From assembly GCA_036936605.1 (NCBI GenBank), contig JAUPFV010000004.1:119710852-119774851 (forward strand): 64,000 bases of DNA. The letters are read 5' to 3'. Positions within the stretch are counted from its first letter, which is position 1. Every line of letters starts with the position of its first letter. The notes below the pieces were generated by a model. That model had not been told where the DNA came from. It saw only the letters and a list, made by a program, of their open reading frames with translations, and did no database searches. This document shows, piece after piece, positions 46,590-58,780 of the stretch. Source of the DNA: Limnanthes douglasii subsp. nivea. Taxonomy: Eukaryota; Streptophyta; Magnoliopsida; Brassicales; Limnanthaceae. The position numbers were made by a program, and so were the translations under genes.

Positions 46590-48960
46590 TTGCTAATCTT
46601 CATTTATCTGAACTTCCCCCAAAGCTCTAGGGGCAAGTATAGTTGCATAACATTCCCTTGCTATCTTTTGACTACTCCGGACAACTCCCGCTTGTCATTG
46701 AACAGCGTATTTTAGACATCGGTGAACCGTTAAAGCTACATCATGCATCCTGGAGAGCCAAGATCTTCCCAAGATCGCATTATAGCAGGTGGGACAATCT
46801 ACCACAACAAAAAGTACCCTGACCATTTTCGTGAAAGGGCCCTTACCCAACAAAACCTCTTCCTCGAAGTCTCCAACTACGTCCGCAGAGCTTCCAGTGA
46901 AACCCATAATGGACCTGTTTGAATGTTAAATCACTGCCGGATTCTTCATTTGTTTGTAAGAACTCAAGAAGAGGATATTGGCTGAGCTGCCAGTGTCCAC
47001 CAAAATTCGCCTAATGTCATTGCCCCCAATTGATTCTCCTATTACCACAGCATCTTCATGAGGACCAGCTATATCTCTCAAGTCATCTTCATCAAAAAAA
47101 TAAAGGGAAAAGGAATTTTGGATTTATATGAGGACATGCCTCCATCCAATTGAGTAGCCAGAGTGTGAACATGCCTCTTCCTTGAAGAAGGAGTTGGGAC
47201 AGTTATTGTATCTCCCCCAAATATGGTAAGTGACTCAAAAATACCTATGAGCCCAGACACCGTCTTGGTATGTTCTGTTATAACACCCACTTTATTCTGG
47301 ACTGGATGAGGATCCAAATACTCTGATTCCACATCAAATCCTTCAATAATTACCATGGCCCCGTCCGGAGCTGATGTCCATGCATTGTTTGTTGGGCCGA
47401 TCCGATGAGCGTTATTAGGCCTATTCCCACTTCTTCTCTTGACATAAGCCCCGAATTTTCCTCTTTTAATCAATTTTGCACCTCTTGCTTCAAAGCGATG
47501 CAATCTTCTGTATTATGGAAAATATCATGGTGATATTGACAAAAACAAGTATTACGAATTTCCCTTGGAGATTGGAGCGCAGCCGGCTTCCTGAAATGCA
47601 CCTCATCTTTTGTTTTGTCATAGATGGTTGCCATATTCTCTTTTAATTCAGAAAACCACTCCGGTTGGACCCAAGGTCCTCGCTTATTTCTGGACTGCTG
47701 ACTCTGAGCTGGAGCTGGGTGAGATTGAGCTTTGGCCCTGTTAGGATCCAGTCCGACCTCCTTAGCCTTGTACTCGGACTGATTCTGGTTTGGTGCAGTT
47801 GGGGCAGATCTCAGTTGCCAATGCACCCTAGTCTTTTTTGTTTCATCTACATTGATTTGCTTTCCCACCTGGTTCAATAAACCACCCCACATCATGGCCT
47901 TCTTCCTGGTTACCGAATCGGCTAGATTGTCAGGATTCAAACCATGTCTTAGAGAAGCTATTGCTACTTGCTCAAAGCAATCAGCTAATCCATTCTTTGT
48001 GTTCACAAACCGACTTATATATTCTTCCAATGATTCATTTGGCTCTTGGGCACAATGGATAATAGTGTCTTAATTGCCTTTCACCTCCTTACTTCCAACA
48101 AACTGCCTCCGGAAGGCCACCCAAAAAGTATCAAAATTTCTGATGCACCCTTGTGGTAGGCTCCCCGTAAAAGATTGAGAGAAGGCTTTACAAAGCAACT
48201 TGTCATCATCGTTAAAATTTATCATAAATTTTTTAAACTGCTCCAGATGATTATTTAGATCTTTGCTCCCATCGTACTTTTCCATCTTATTACTCTCAAA
48301 CCTCTTAAGAAGGTTTCCGGACAGTATCTTGGAGGACAATGGAGATTGTCTCCAATTCCGGTCATGACTGAAAACAGGATCTTCACTGGGAGTTGCAAAG
48401 ATACTTGGTTCATCATGGAAAACGAAAGGATCCATTAATAGCTGGCCAATGTGCCTCCGGTTATGGCTATGAGATGACCATTTACTTAGATGCCTCTTCA
48501 ACCTTCCATGCCTATCCCTCTTTCTTGAATATTTTTTAACCAACTTTTACTTCTTCTTAGATCTGCCTTCATGACTGCTGGATGACAGGGATTCCTCAAT
48601 TCCATCCTCGTTCGAGGAGCTACTAGATGATTCTGACTCCGAGCTATCCACCGGTTTAGACCGTTGAGACTTCTTCGAGCTAACATGAGTCTTTGTTTTA
48701 CTCAAATAAGTCCTTGATGATGGGTCATGCTCCCTTGGATTGTCAGTGTGGTGAACGGCTGCCATCTTTGATTTTTCTTTCAAGCCTAACTCCATATTTT
48801 TGGCAGCCCTCAAGGCTTCTATTTCAGCTTTCAACCTGTCTCGTTCTTCGATTGTGTACTTATCGTTTTCTCCCACCACTTCTACCAAAGGTGGTGGCAC
48901 TTCTTACCCGTCCGAATTCATCCGGACAGATTTTTCGTGCTGGTTTTAAATGTTAGATTC
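46590..48960 (-). pseudogene. Tat2 gag-protease
   Basis: Frames 46695-46907, 47078-47503, 47470-48030, 48070-48543 and 48547-48900 together give gag and protease: N-terminal coiled coil (EYTIEERDRLKAEIEAL as KYTIEERDRLK), a Ser-rich tract, KMEKYDGSKDLNNHLEQF, FWVAFRRQFVGSKEVKGN, EYISRFVNTKNGLAD, zinc knuckle CQYHHDIFHNTEDC, and protease LVDTGSSANILF near 46980. A small deletion near 48160 removes ALKWYN-like residues. It has several frameshifts and stops. Confidence 0.82.
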
Positions 48961-48973
48961 AGGCACCTTTAGC

Positions 48974-48990
48974 TCCCACTGTGGTCGCCA
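48974..48990 (-). other. Tat2 primer binding site
   Basis: Identical to the 17-base PBS of Tat1, three bases from the LTR. Confidence 0.8.
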
Positions 48991-48993
48991 AAT

Positions 48994-49353
48994 TGGTGAG
49001 GATTATTTTAGACTGAGGTTAATTTTGTGAGATGATTTGTGGTATTTTGAAGGTATTAAATGTTTAGGTGTTTTTAGTGAGAGATTTAAGCTGCATGGTT
49101 GTATTAAATGTTCATTACCCTCATTAATGAAGGTGGTTGGGTATTTAAACCCTTAATTATGGTCCATATGGGCTTTTGGGTCAAATTTATGAAATCGGGT
49201 CGAGTTCAAAGACCCATTGGTTTATTAAGCAGATTAGCAATTAGCTTAGTCAAAAAGTGTTTAGTGTTCTTAATACTTTTGTCATGTCTGGATACTTCAG
49301 TGGGTATGGATGGTTTTCACAGAGAGTGGTGGTGAATAATTCCGGACTCATCA
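48994..49353 (-). repeat. Tat2 5' LTR
   Basis: 360 bases, TG...CA. Shorter than the 3' LTR mainly through loss of about 20 bases near 49308 (the TCCGGATTACC region). Confidence 0.88.
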
Positions 49354-51003
49354 ATAGCATCTTCATAAGGAGTAACGATCCCTCGTAGATCTATATCATT
49401 GAACGCGAGGTCAGCTACTGACTCTCAGTAGTTATGGTAGGAATAACCTTTAACCGCATTTATCTCCAGATCGGCCTTCATCCTCTTCTTGGATCGTTGA
49501 TCGTCACCAGTCAGAGATCCTCCTCCAAATTTTTTAAAGAACTACTATTGATTTCCTTTATCTACTTGTTTATCTTCCCAATGATGCTCGTTTTGTTTAA
49601 CAAATTGGATAAGATCGACGCTGTCGACCAGTCTCTAGATCTCCACCTTTAACTGCCAACACTCATCCGTTGGATGGACGTTGTCATTGTGATAAGCACA
49701 AAATTTCCTGCTTGATCACTTAGAGTCAGGCGTGCTCATAGTGCGGGAGATGGTATCAGTTAATGGGGTCAAATGTCGTGCTTAATTCTCATAGGATGGA
49801 GGTCGATTGCTAACATCTTGTGGCCTCTCACATTAGGGTGCATCTTTCGTTCTTCTTTGGTCATATAGCCCATTTTATAATTGCTTGCAACTAAGTTGGG
49901 GGAGTCACATTTCATTACATCTTCCACTCTGATGCAGCTCGAGCAAGGTCTCCTATTTTTGTAACAGGAAAGCGTACGAGATCAACTTATAGTTCGCACT
50001 TTCTGTCGAGGTCTCTCTTTAATGAAGCAACTGCCAGATCAAGCAGATTGTTCATGGTATGGATGAACTATTTTACGTAACTCTTCATCGTCTTCCCTCT
50101 TCTCTAGTAAAGTTTCATGATGGAGTCACTCTCACGCCTCGACTCCTTATTGCCAACGAATCTGTTTCTAAATGTGTTTCATAATCCTCCAAAATTATGC
50201 ATATGTCCCTTAGATAAACTATTTAAAAAATCCATGGAATTAACCTTTAGTGTCATATATATAGCCTAGCAAAGCATGACGTCATCTGGATTAAACGCCA
50301 TCATCATATTCCTAAATTTCTCCAAATGCCTTTTTGGATTGCCTATACCATTATAGGCGTCCATTTTAGGGCGTATTTGACCATACTTATGGGCCTCATT
50401 CTCCTTATCCCATTTGGGGTGGCTTGCATGTCATCACGATGGTGTTCTTTATTTTTCGAGCATTTTTACCGCTGATTTTGTGAGTCCCCTCGCCATTATT
50501 TTCACATTTAAATAATCCCTCTTTCTAAGGTTCCCGACTCGCCTCGACTCCAGACCGTGGTCGCTATCTAACTCCGTCTTGGAGCTTAGTTGTTAATATG
50601 TGGAGGGCGTCATTCATCTCTTCCTAAGTTTCTTTAGCTACATGATCCTTAGCCTCCTCATCATGAGCGATCCTTTGTTGCGTTTGTTGCATAAGTCGAA
50701 ACTATTGCTCGAGTCGCTGAATTCATGTGGCATCGTAAGGGTTATCAATTTCGACAGTTGGATCGACATGATCTGAAATAACGTCCACCAGGAGTGGGGA
50801 GATTTCAGGATCGACTGGGGCATTGTACGTATCTACTGCAACCTCTACTACTTCCCGAGCGGTGGGATGCGACGTGGCCCGGGAATTTAGTCTAGCGCTA
50901 GAGTTTGGTTTGTCATAATAATATTTATCTTGGAGGTTTCTCTTTCAATCGTGGATCTTATTACTACCATTGGTTCAAACACGGATGTGTGTTTTTCAAA
51001 GAT
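49354..51003 (-). pseudogene. HostG gypsy gag, right of Tat2
   Basis: Continues the HostG protease/gag. The zinc knuckle near 49640-49700 reads CAYHNDNVHPTDEC. Between 50100 and 50350 the gag domain follows Tat3 (60490-60800) with a similar order of FNRDDAMLYRDL-like motifs. The N-terminal part ends near 50990. All frames are broken. It is closer to Tat3 than to Tat1 and Tat2. Confidence 0.65.
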
Positions 51004-51020
51004 TTCCCACAGACGGTATC
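51004..51020 (-). other. HostG primer binding site
   Basis: The minus strand reads GATACCGTCTGTGGGAA, close to the common gypsy PBS TGGCGCCGTCTGTGGGAA with C/G-to-T/A changes. It lies five bases from the LTR. Confidence 0.6.
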
Positions 51021-51025
51021 AAATT

Positions 51026-51647
51026 TGTTAAAGGTAAATCTAACGGATATTTTCCAAGATAGTAGTTTTATTCATTCAAAAAGAATAGTCTTGTATTACA
51101 TAATGATAATCCTATTTATGCCATTTACATAGTAATTTCAATCTTTCATTAATTACACGATTCCATTAATCTCGATCGTGGACGTACATTTATGGTAATG
51201 ACCCTTTAATCATGGTCATTGCTCTAGTCATTGTGCTTTACATAGATTATCCACTCAATTGTTCCTTTAACTAGTGTTTATCTCTTTTATGACCGCTTTA
51301 TTAGTCGTTTGACATACATCATCTTTGATGAGCCTCACTTTGCTTGTCACCTCTAATATATGACTTATGCTTGGTAAAATCACGATTGAGCTCCCGTTAA
51401 GTTACAACATATGCTCGGTAAAATCTTGATTCAGCTCGTGTTAAGTTATAACCTCTTCTCGGTTTCTTTATCCATGGGGCGAGCCTTGATCGGGCTGTAT
51501 TGATCGTTCCATTCAACTCCTATTTGGTTGATTTTCGTAAGATTCTATATCTCTCATATGGGCCTCGGCCTAGTCATCGATAATGATCTTACCTAAATAA
51601 CTGCATGTTATTTTATTATGAAGTTGATACCCATCGGGTTAGCCTCA
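51026..51647 (-). repeat. Gypsy LTR shared by HostG and HostP
   Basis: 622 bases, TGTTAAAGG...GCCTCA, with TATTTAT (TATA complement) near 51112. On its left is a PBS and gag (HostG); on its right a pyrimidine-rich tract (TATTTTCTTTT) and integrase 3' sequence (HostP). A second LTR of this type was not found in the window. Confidence 0.6.
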
Positions 51648-52161
51648 GTAATGATATTTTCTTTTGACATATAGAAGGAAAATGTTTATATAAAAGATAA
51701 TTATTTAGACACCTCAATAAAACCTCCTCGCACCACCGGGGTAAAAAAGAGTATGTTTTCGAATATTACATCATAAAATTAAGAAATTATGTTTACATTT
51801 GGCCTCAAATGCTCGATATTTTATAGATGCCAAAAACGATTATCTTTTTTATCTATTTGTCGATAAATTCCAGGTTTAACTCTTTCAGTAACCAAATAAA
51901 GCCTTATAATTTGGTTTTAAATTCCTTAACTGTTTATCTCGAGTGTGCATGAAGAATTTTTTAACATTTTTCACCCACTTTGAATTCACTCTATCAGACT
52001 TAGGATGCATACCCATTTCTAATAAGAGTTTATAATTGAAAGGACCTTAGATGCACCCTTGTTCTTTTTTACTCAAGTTAATCCAGTTTGGCTCTTAGAC
52101 CCTCATCGTTGCCCATTTAGGAGTAATTTGTGATTGTGAACGATGGGAGGGCGGCCTTTGT
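51648..52161 (-). pseudogene. HostP integrase C-terminus, left of Tat3
   Basis: Aligns with Tat1 28140-28620: ACACCTCAATAAAACCTCC, then TCCAGGTTTAACTCTTTCAG, then GTGCATGAAGAATTTTT, ending near a VHHFSE-like region. It stops at 52161 where Tat3 begins; the upstream integrase resumes at about 62270. Confidence 0.7.
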
Positions 52162-52785
52162 TGTTATAGGAAAAATATAACAAAGTTTATAATAATTAGG
52201 AATTTTATTTATGAGAGGGAAAAATATACAATTCCTTAGACATTGGAGCTTATTTATACCTATTTTGGTCATCTCAAATAGCTAATTAATATACATTCCC
52301 ACTAATTCATTGTGTAGACTGATATTTATGACAGAGGTCATTATTTTACGGCCATTACTTCAGTTTTCGTGCATTAATACGGTTGACCAACTTGTTCAAC
52401 ATGGCTTTTAATAGTTTCCTTAAATATCTGGCTTTAACGGCAGGCTTTGGGCGGTCTCGTCTGCTCTGCTCATCCTTTGTCCATTTACTCGATAGATGTC
52501 TATACATTTTTTTATTGTTGATTCATGTTCGGCTTGCTCTACGAGGCATCTATGTAGTCGAGCTCCGCTTTATCGTACGAGTTATCGTCGTCCTTTATTT
52601 ATCGGTTGCTGTGTTGTCTCTTTTCTGCTTCTCGGCTAGCCTTCAGTGATACAGTTTTACTCTGTATTGTCTCTCCACAAGGCCTCAATTACGTTATATT
52701 TATCATTTTCTGATCGGCAGCCTTGGTTCACCGCCGGCTTATATAATCACCCGCTTAGTTTGAAGTCATTTATGTATTCTTACTT
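52162..52785 (-). repeat. Tat3 3' LTR (left)
   Basis: Matches 61545-62165 with many substitutions (older than the Tat1 pair). Contains GCTTATTTATACC, the TATA complement, near 52250. Its right limit is uncertain by tens of bases. Confidence 0.75.
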
Positions 52786-53368
52786 TTATGTTGGTGCAGA
52801 AAATGGGATTGTAGAGTTGGAGATTATATTGATTCCATAATGTATGGCGTGTGATGGTGAATCTATTTAAATTTTCAACAGTATGGGGACACCTGGTGAA
52901 CTCCAAGCGGTTATTCTGATAATAAAGTTGTTTTTGTTTTCTAAATGGCGCTTGGCTTTTGGGGAAAACGTGAGATTGGTTCTAATTCTGAATGACAACC
53001 TATATCCCATCATGTGTGGAGTGAAAAGCCAAGTGGTATATGAGTCATAAATTACAAATTGGGTAAATGTCTATTGAAGAAAACATTTTACCTTTGGCGA
53101 AAGAAACCAAATTTGATTGTAAGGAAATAAATTACGTCTCTATTTTTAACGCTTATCTTCAATAAAAAAGGTATGTTTATGTTTTAATTTTTTATTATTT
53201 TCTTAATTGGTGCTGGCGCATGAAACCCTAGAGCCTTAGTCATTAGTTGTTGACCGTTGGTTCATTATCTTTGGGAAAAGACTACCTTTTCACGTAGTTG
53301 TGTTTTTGCATGAGGTGTCCGCGCAATTTGTTTAATCTCACACATTCATTTGGCTCATTGCAGTTGTG

Positions 53369-55808
53369 ATGGCCCCAAAAAAGATTGTAAAGAAACAGGG
53401 AAAACCAGTTAAAGATGTGAATACATAATTTGAAGATCCTGTATTTTTTAAAAGTTACTTTGACCGAATAGCCCCCAAGTATGGGTAACTTGACGAACAT
53501 GGTCTGTTGAGCTCTAGGGCTAAGTGTGGCATTTCTAATGATGTCACCGCTATAGTACCGGAGGTTTGGAAAATCTGTATTAGGCGAGGGATAATGAGAC
53601 CTGCATATACACTACTATTTTTTACTAGGGTTAGGACTTCCATTACCATCATTGATACAGGATTATTTTAGCTTTATATGTATATGTCCCACCCAGTTAG
53701 CAGCGAATGGGTGGATATTTTTGCTCAGTATTGTGGTGAGTGCAAGCCTATTAGGTATCTTGATCTCCCTGACAGATTTACTGGCCGTTGTAGATGTGAT
53801 GAAACTGGAAAAATCACCCTTATTATATACCCAATGGACCGGGGTTAGGAAAGTAGTGGAGCTTCCTACCTCTAATAAGAACTGGAATAATTATTTTGTA
53901 TTTGTATCAGGGAACTGGGAGCATGAAAATAATTTTATGAATCTTCAGTTATAACGTCATTGGAAAGCCAAATGTAAAAAAGAAAGATTCCTAGCCTATG
54001 AGTTAAAGGCCTTGTGATGAAAACTAACCCATGTGTTTGATTGATTCAGGTGAGGGAAAACACCAAGAGTGGTGCAAATAATGTCCGTCTGAGGGCGCAA
54101 AGAATACCTTAATTCAAGTAGTTAACTTGGCCAGAGGGACGTGGTTACAGGAGCCACTTAGGTTAATTACCCAAGTGAATTTCATGAAAGCTAGGTTGTG
54201 GCCTATTCCTGAGTTAATTATCATAAAATACGGGAACGGGACGATGGCAGGCAGTGAAAATGTGGCTACTACCTAACAGATTGGAGCTTTGATGGAACAA
54301 AGGTACAGGGATCGCAAATGTACATGGGTGTGGTTGTCAGTGCCCTAGGGTCGAAAAGCGAGGGAAGCAGGGAACTAGTCATCCTTGTAGTGCTAGAAAG
54401 AGAAAGAAGAAGAATTAGGAGTTGTTCAGGAGTTAGGGGAGATGAACCAGATGGTGGAGGATGTTTCCCTACCAGGAGATGAAGTTCGTAGAGACTGTAC
54501 TCGACAGGTTCGAGAATAAGATGAGCAGGTTAAGGACCAGGTGACTCTTCCTCAATAGAAGGCACATGTAATATTGGATGTAATCCCTCTATCAACGAGG
54601 AAACTTCAACTGGTGGATGAAGATGATATTGATGGGGGGCGAAGGGCATGTGATCCAGTGGAAACACCCTCAGGTGTGGATGTGGAAAATACTTTGGGCA
54701 AAGCAATGTAGGTAATAGTTCTCGATGATGCGCGAGTTGGAGTTCAACCGAGCAGAGCAGCTGCAGATAATGAAGACAAGAGGTCAAAAAAGCAAATCTC
54801 GGAAATGTTATCCCGAAGAATGGAACACTTTGTCAAGACTTTAACTATTCGTTTGTCTGCCTCGTTTGTGCCAAGAGGTGGGCTCGGGTCGGCCTTTATG
54901 AATATGGTGAAACCAGATTTGTTACAAAAAAAAGTTGAGACAAAAAAAGGGAAGAGGGTAGCAGAGGAGCTCTCACCATCAGATGTGGTAATGCCACCTC
55001 CATCAATGTTAATGTTTGAACAACTCAAACGGATCTCGGAGTTGTCCTTCAATGACGATATGCTATGAACGAGATACTACAGAGACAAGTGGACCTGGCG
55101 ATCGAGGTATTGTGTGTTGTAGATTTGAATTTTGTTTAGTGAGAATAAACGTTATATTATCCTTGTTGTGAACGCAGATGCACCATATCATACCAACGAA
55201 TGTCTAAAGCTGATTGCCAAATCATGACGAAGTGGAAGCTTGAGCTCATGTTCTTTGGATAGGTGAGAGGGTTGAGCACCAATTTGGCCAGATTTAAGAA
55301 TGCAGATGAAGTAGCCAAGGAAAGGAAGGATAAGACATTGGAGGAGAATGAAAGTTTGTGTTAGAAGGTGAGCACCCTCCAAGGTACCCTGGCTACTTGT
55401 GAGGCGACATGCAAGGAGCTGACTACTGGAAATGTCGTGTTGATAACTCAGAATATCATGCTGATTAAGATGAATGAGAAGGTGATGTCTCAAAGCAGTA
55501 CTATGCTTGCTCAGAAAGTAGCCCAAGATAAGAGAATTGAAGACGAGTGCGAGTGCATTGTTGGTCTTAATTTGGAGAATGAGAGATGGACGGTTGTTGT
55601 GGAGGAATTAAAAGTAACGATGGAGCAACAACGCAAAAAGATTTTAAAGAAGGCGGCATCAGATTTGGAGGAGAGAGTGGGGCAGGTAATGGAGGTTGTT
55701 ATGGCAATGATGACCCAGAACCAGAAAGAGGCTATGGTTAAATTGATGTCCTTGAACCCGGGCATGAAGTTGGGTTCATTAGAAAAATTTGCACATGTCG
55801 AGAAGTGA
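53369..55808 (+). pseudogene. Tat3 antisense ORF (Transposase_28-like), decayed
   Basis: Starts MAPKKIVKKQGKPVK at 53369. The part to 53650 has SRAKCGISNDVTAIVPEVW, parallel to RTKWGIPGNVKIRIP of Tat1. 53652-53954 reads CPTQLAANGW, SLLGILISL and NNYFVFVSGNWEH, parallel to CPSQLSPNAW, SRLSGIPLP and RTQFLFVSGAWEN. 54805-55068 and 55368-55808 form the coiled-coil end. An intron equivalent near 53990-54060 is possible. Stops and shifts break it into at least five parts. It shows that the antisense gene predates the split of Tat1 and Tat3. Confidence 0.7.
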
Positions 55809-56686
55809 TGCCCATAAGGGGGTACGTCAAGTGTCATACCGTCACGGTCCCAATATGAGCTAACTAAAGTTGCCACCTCGGTAGCTGAAGTAGACGTATT
55901 GCAACAAAGCATTGAACAATCAAAAGATGTTAAGATTAACTACCTGAGCTTGGTGTGTGACGCTTGAAGTAATGCATGTTTGAAAACTCTTTGGATTTAC
56001 TGTTTTTATGGTGATTGTTTTTGTAATCTTTACTTATTCCACCCATATCTATATTTGCCTTGTTTGTTGGACAAATAAATAATACTAATTGCATCATGAT
56101 GACATCGTCGTTGTTTGTATTAGTTTGATATTGATATTGTTGTGTTTCTTTAATTATGGAGACATGTGTTTATCTATTATAACTATGGAGCATATCCTTA
56201 CAATTTCAAGCTTAATTAATCTCATTGCGTAGCTATTAGTTACGTATTAACGGTGAGGTCAGTTAGACCTTATTTGGTGGCCCATTCAAGGGCTTGATCC
56301 GAGATCAGTTTGCGTTACGTAGCTATGAGTGAGATTTACTCCTAAGCTTATTCTTGGAAGATCATTTAACCCTATTGTGTGGCCCAATTAAGGGGTTCTT
56401 ACTAGATTAGTTCGCGTTACGTAACCCGTAGGCGTGGCACGTAGCCCTTTTGTATTAATAAATTATATGGTCTTCGCTCAGCATGGCCCTTTGTATAGCC
56501 CGTAGGCGTGGTCATTGATCCATTTGCTATTTTAAGGATGAAGAAAATTAACAAATAAACACACGCATTGGTGAAAACAATAAATTGTATTGAAGTAAAC
56601 AAAATGAGCAGTCTAATGTCTCATTAAAAAACCTTCATGCGCCATCAGGGAGGAAAAAGAGCGCATCGTTTAAGTTACACATCTTG
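55809..56686. other. Tat3 convergent 3' region
   Basis: Non-coding. Has repeats of CCGTAGGCGTGG near 56428 and 56500 and TAGCTATTAG/TAGCTATGAG blocks near 56235 and 56321. Near 56618 CTCATTAAAAAACC.TCATGC.CCATCAGGG parallels Tat1 28165-28195. Confidence 0.5.
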
Positions 56687-57690
56687 TCAATATAATTTTA
56701 AACTATGAATATTCCATGGGTGCTTAAGTGCGTGAACTTTGGTATCAACGATACGGTATGCTCCGCTATATCCCTTGAAGATGATTGTGTAGGGCCCTTC
56801 CCAATTTTGTCTGAGCTTGCCTAGTGCTTTATCTCCTGAGCCTTGGAAAACTTTCTTCATTACCTTATCTCCGACTTGTAAGATACGAGGCTTTAGCCGA
56901 GCATTGAACGCCCTCGATGGAGGCTCTGCTAGTGCTCTACTCGGACTCGTTCTTGGTCGCGTTGTTATTCAATAAGGTCTACACTTACTGCTCGGTCAAG
57001 AACATTTTTGTCCTCATCGTAATTAGTGATCCTGTGACTTGGGATAATAATCTTTGTTAGGATGACAACTTCACTTCCATAGACAATGGCGAAGGGAATT
57101 TCTCCAGTTTTAGTCCGTGGGGTAGTTCGATATGCCCAAAGAACCTTAGTCTGCCTGTGTGGCCATTTTTCCTTGGCCTCTTCAAGTTTCTTTTTTATTC
57201 CTTCAAATATAGTGCGGTTTGTGACTTTGATCTGTCCATTTGTATGTGGGTAGTATAGTGTGGAAAATTATTGATTGATGCCAAAATGTTTGCAGAATGG
57301 AGTGACCACCATATTTTAAATCTGAGGACCATTATTTGTCATCAGGACGCGAGATATTCCAAATCGAGCTAAAATTTGATGATGAATGAAATCACATATT
57401 TCTTGGGCTCAGGTGCGGGAGAGTGCCTTAGAATCAACCCACTTAGTGAAATAATCTACCGTAACCACTAAAAACTTTCATTTATCGGTTGTCATGGGAA
57501 GTGGACTTACTAAATCAATGCCCTATTTGTCAAAATGGCAAAGGACAACAACCGATTGCATCGGCTCACTCGGGAGATGACCAGTGTTGGCAAACTGTTG
57601 GCATTGTTGAACGATTGTTTCACCGTCGGCGGCCAAGTCGGGCCAATAATAACCTGCAAACGTGATGTCGTATTCTTTAAACTCAATACT
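56687..57690 (-). pseudogene. Tat3 integrase
   Basis: Reads YYWPDLAADGE, then VTVDYFTKWVDSKAL (first Asp present), MTNNGPQI (second Asp changed to Asn) and NGQIKVTNRTI (Glu changed to Lys), WAYRTTPRTKTGEIPFAIVYG, and ends HPWNIHSLKLY with TGA at 56687. Two of three catalytic residues are gone. The zinc-finger part is only partly present because the deletion that removed RNase H ends here. Confidence 0.8.
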
Positions 57691-58780
57691 TCGTTTGGTC
57701 AGTCTTCCTGAAGCGTCGAGTTTCTACATCACAACTTCGAGTGGGAAAGAGGTTCGAACTAAAATTGTATGTCCTTGAAAATAATGACGCATCTTTTGAG
57801 CTGCCACCGCCAAACCGAGCACGAGTTTCTCCAGATTGAGGTACATACGTCTACCAAAGTTTTACTGGTGTAGTAAATGGTTCGTTGTATGCCATTTGGT
57901 TCCCTAATTAATACTACAGTGAACGAGAAAAATGAAACATATAAATATAATAACAAAGTCTCACTTGTTACCGGTGATGAGAGTAGTTCAAGCGACGTGA
58001 ATAAATTTTGTAGTGCCTCGAAAGCAGTGTTACACTATTTTGTCCATGGAAATTTCTAGCTCTTCAAAAAATCTCAAAAAAAATATGACTTTTGTCGGAC
58101 GCTCGGGAAATATTACACGACAATGCTGCTAATCGGTCTGTAAAGGCACTGAACCTATTTCACGTTTGTAGATGGTGCCATCTGTATAATTTCCTTCAGT
58201 TGTGCAGGGTCTACCTCGTTTCCTTTTTTTCTTACCATATAACTAAGTAATTCTATGCTTTGTACGCCGAAGGAACACTTTACCATGATTAAGCTTTAAA
58301 TTAAATTGATGTAGAGCATCAAACACATTTTCAAGTACCTTAAGCTGTTTTTTGGGTGTGTATGTTTTAACGATCATGTCATTTGTGTATGCGTCCATGT
58401 GTTTACCTAGATAGTCTTTGAAGATCTGATTGACCAAACATTGGTATGTGGATCTTGCGTTTTTTAACCGAATGGCATCACGGTGTAACAGTACAGCCCG
58501 CGCTCGGTTTGAAATGTTGTGTGCTCTTCGTCAAACGGGCTAAGGTGAATTTGATTATATCGAGAGTATACCTCTATAAAATCAAGGTGCTGACAACCCG
58601 AATCCAAGTTCACCAACTGATGGTACGAGGCAAAGGAAACGCGTCTTTCGGGAAAGTTTGATTTAGATCAGTGAAATTAACGCACATTATCTATTGGTCT
58701 CCCTTCTTCTAACCAACATTTGGTTTGCCACCTAAACTGGATATCGAGCTCGCCATATGTTCTCGAGCCGCGATAGTATA
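57691..58780 (-). pseudogene. Tat3 reverse transcriptase
   Basis: Connection at 57759-57956 (VVLIREPNGIQRTIYYTSK), fingers and palm between 58240 and 58760. The polymerase motif in frame 58243-58437 reads DAYTNDMIVKT, so the first Asp of YIDD is Asn. Its 3' side jumps straight into the integrase zinc-binding region, without any RNase H sequence. Confidence 0.78.

Larger units (their letters stand above)
41945..49353 (-). mobile_element. Tat2: relative of Tat1, internally deleted
   Basis: 7.4 kb between LTRs of 381 and 360 bases with the same ends as Tat1 (TGGTGAG...CATCA). Flanks ATAGG (41940-41944) and ATAGC (49354-49358) agree at four of five bases. Gag, protease, RT, RNase H and integrase are in the same order as Tat1. 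It is 3 kb shorter because most of the antisense ORF is deleted. It is inserted in the protease region of HostG, in the same orientation. Confidence 0.9.

Noticed and set aside
52383..52649. ORFs in the Tat3 LTRs (52383-52649 and 61764-62288) as a gene
   Set aside because: Both lie at the same place in the two LTRs; reading frames in LTR sequence without a domain, and length differs between copies.
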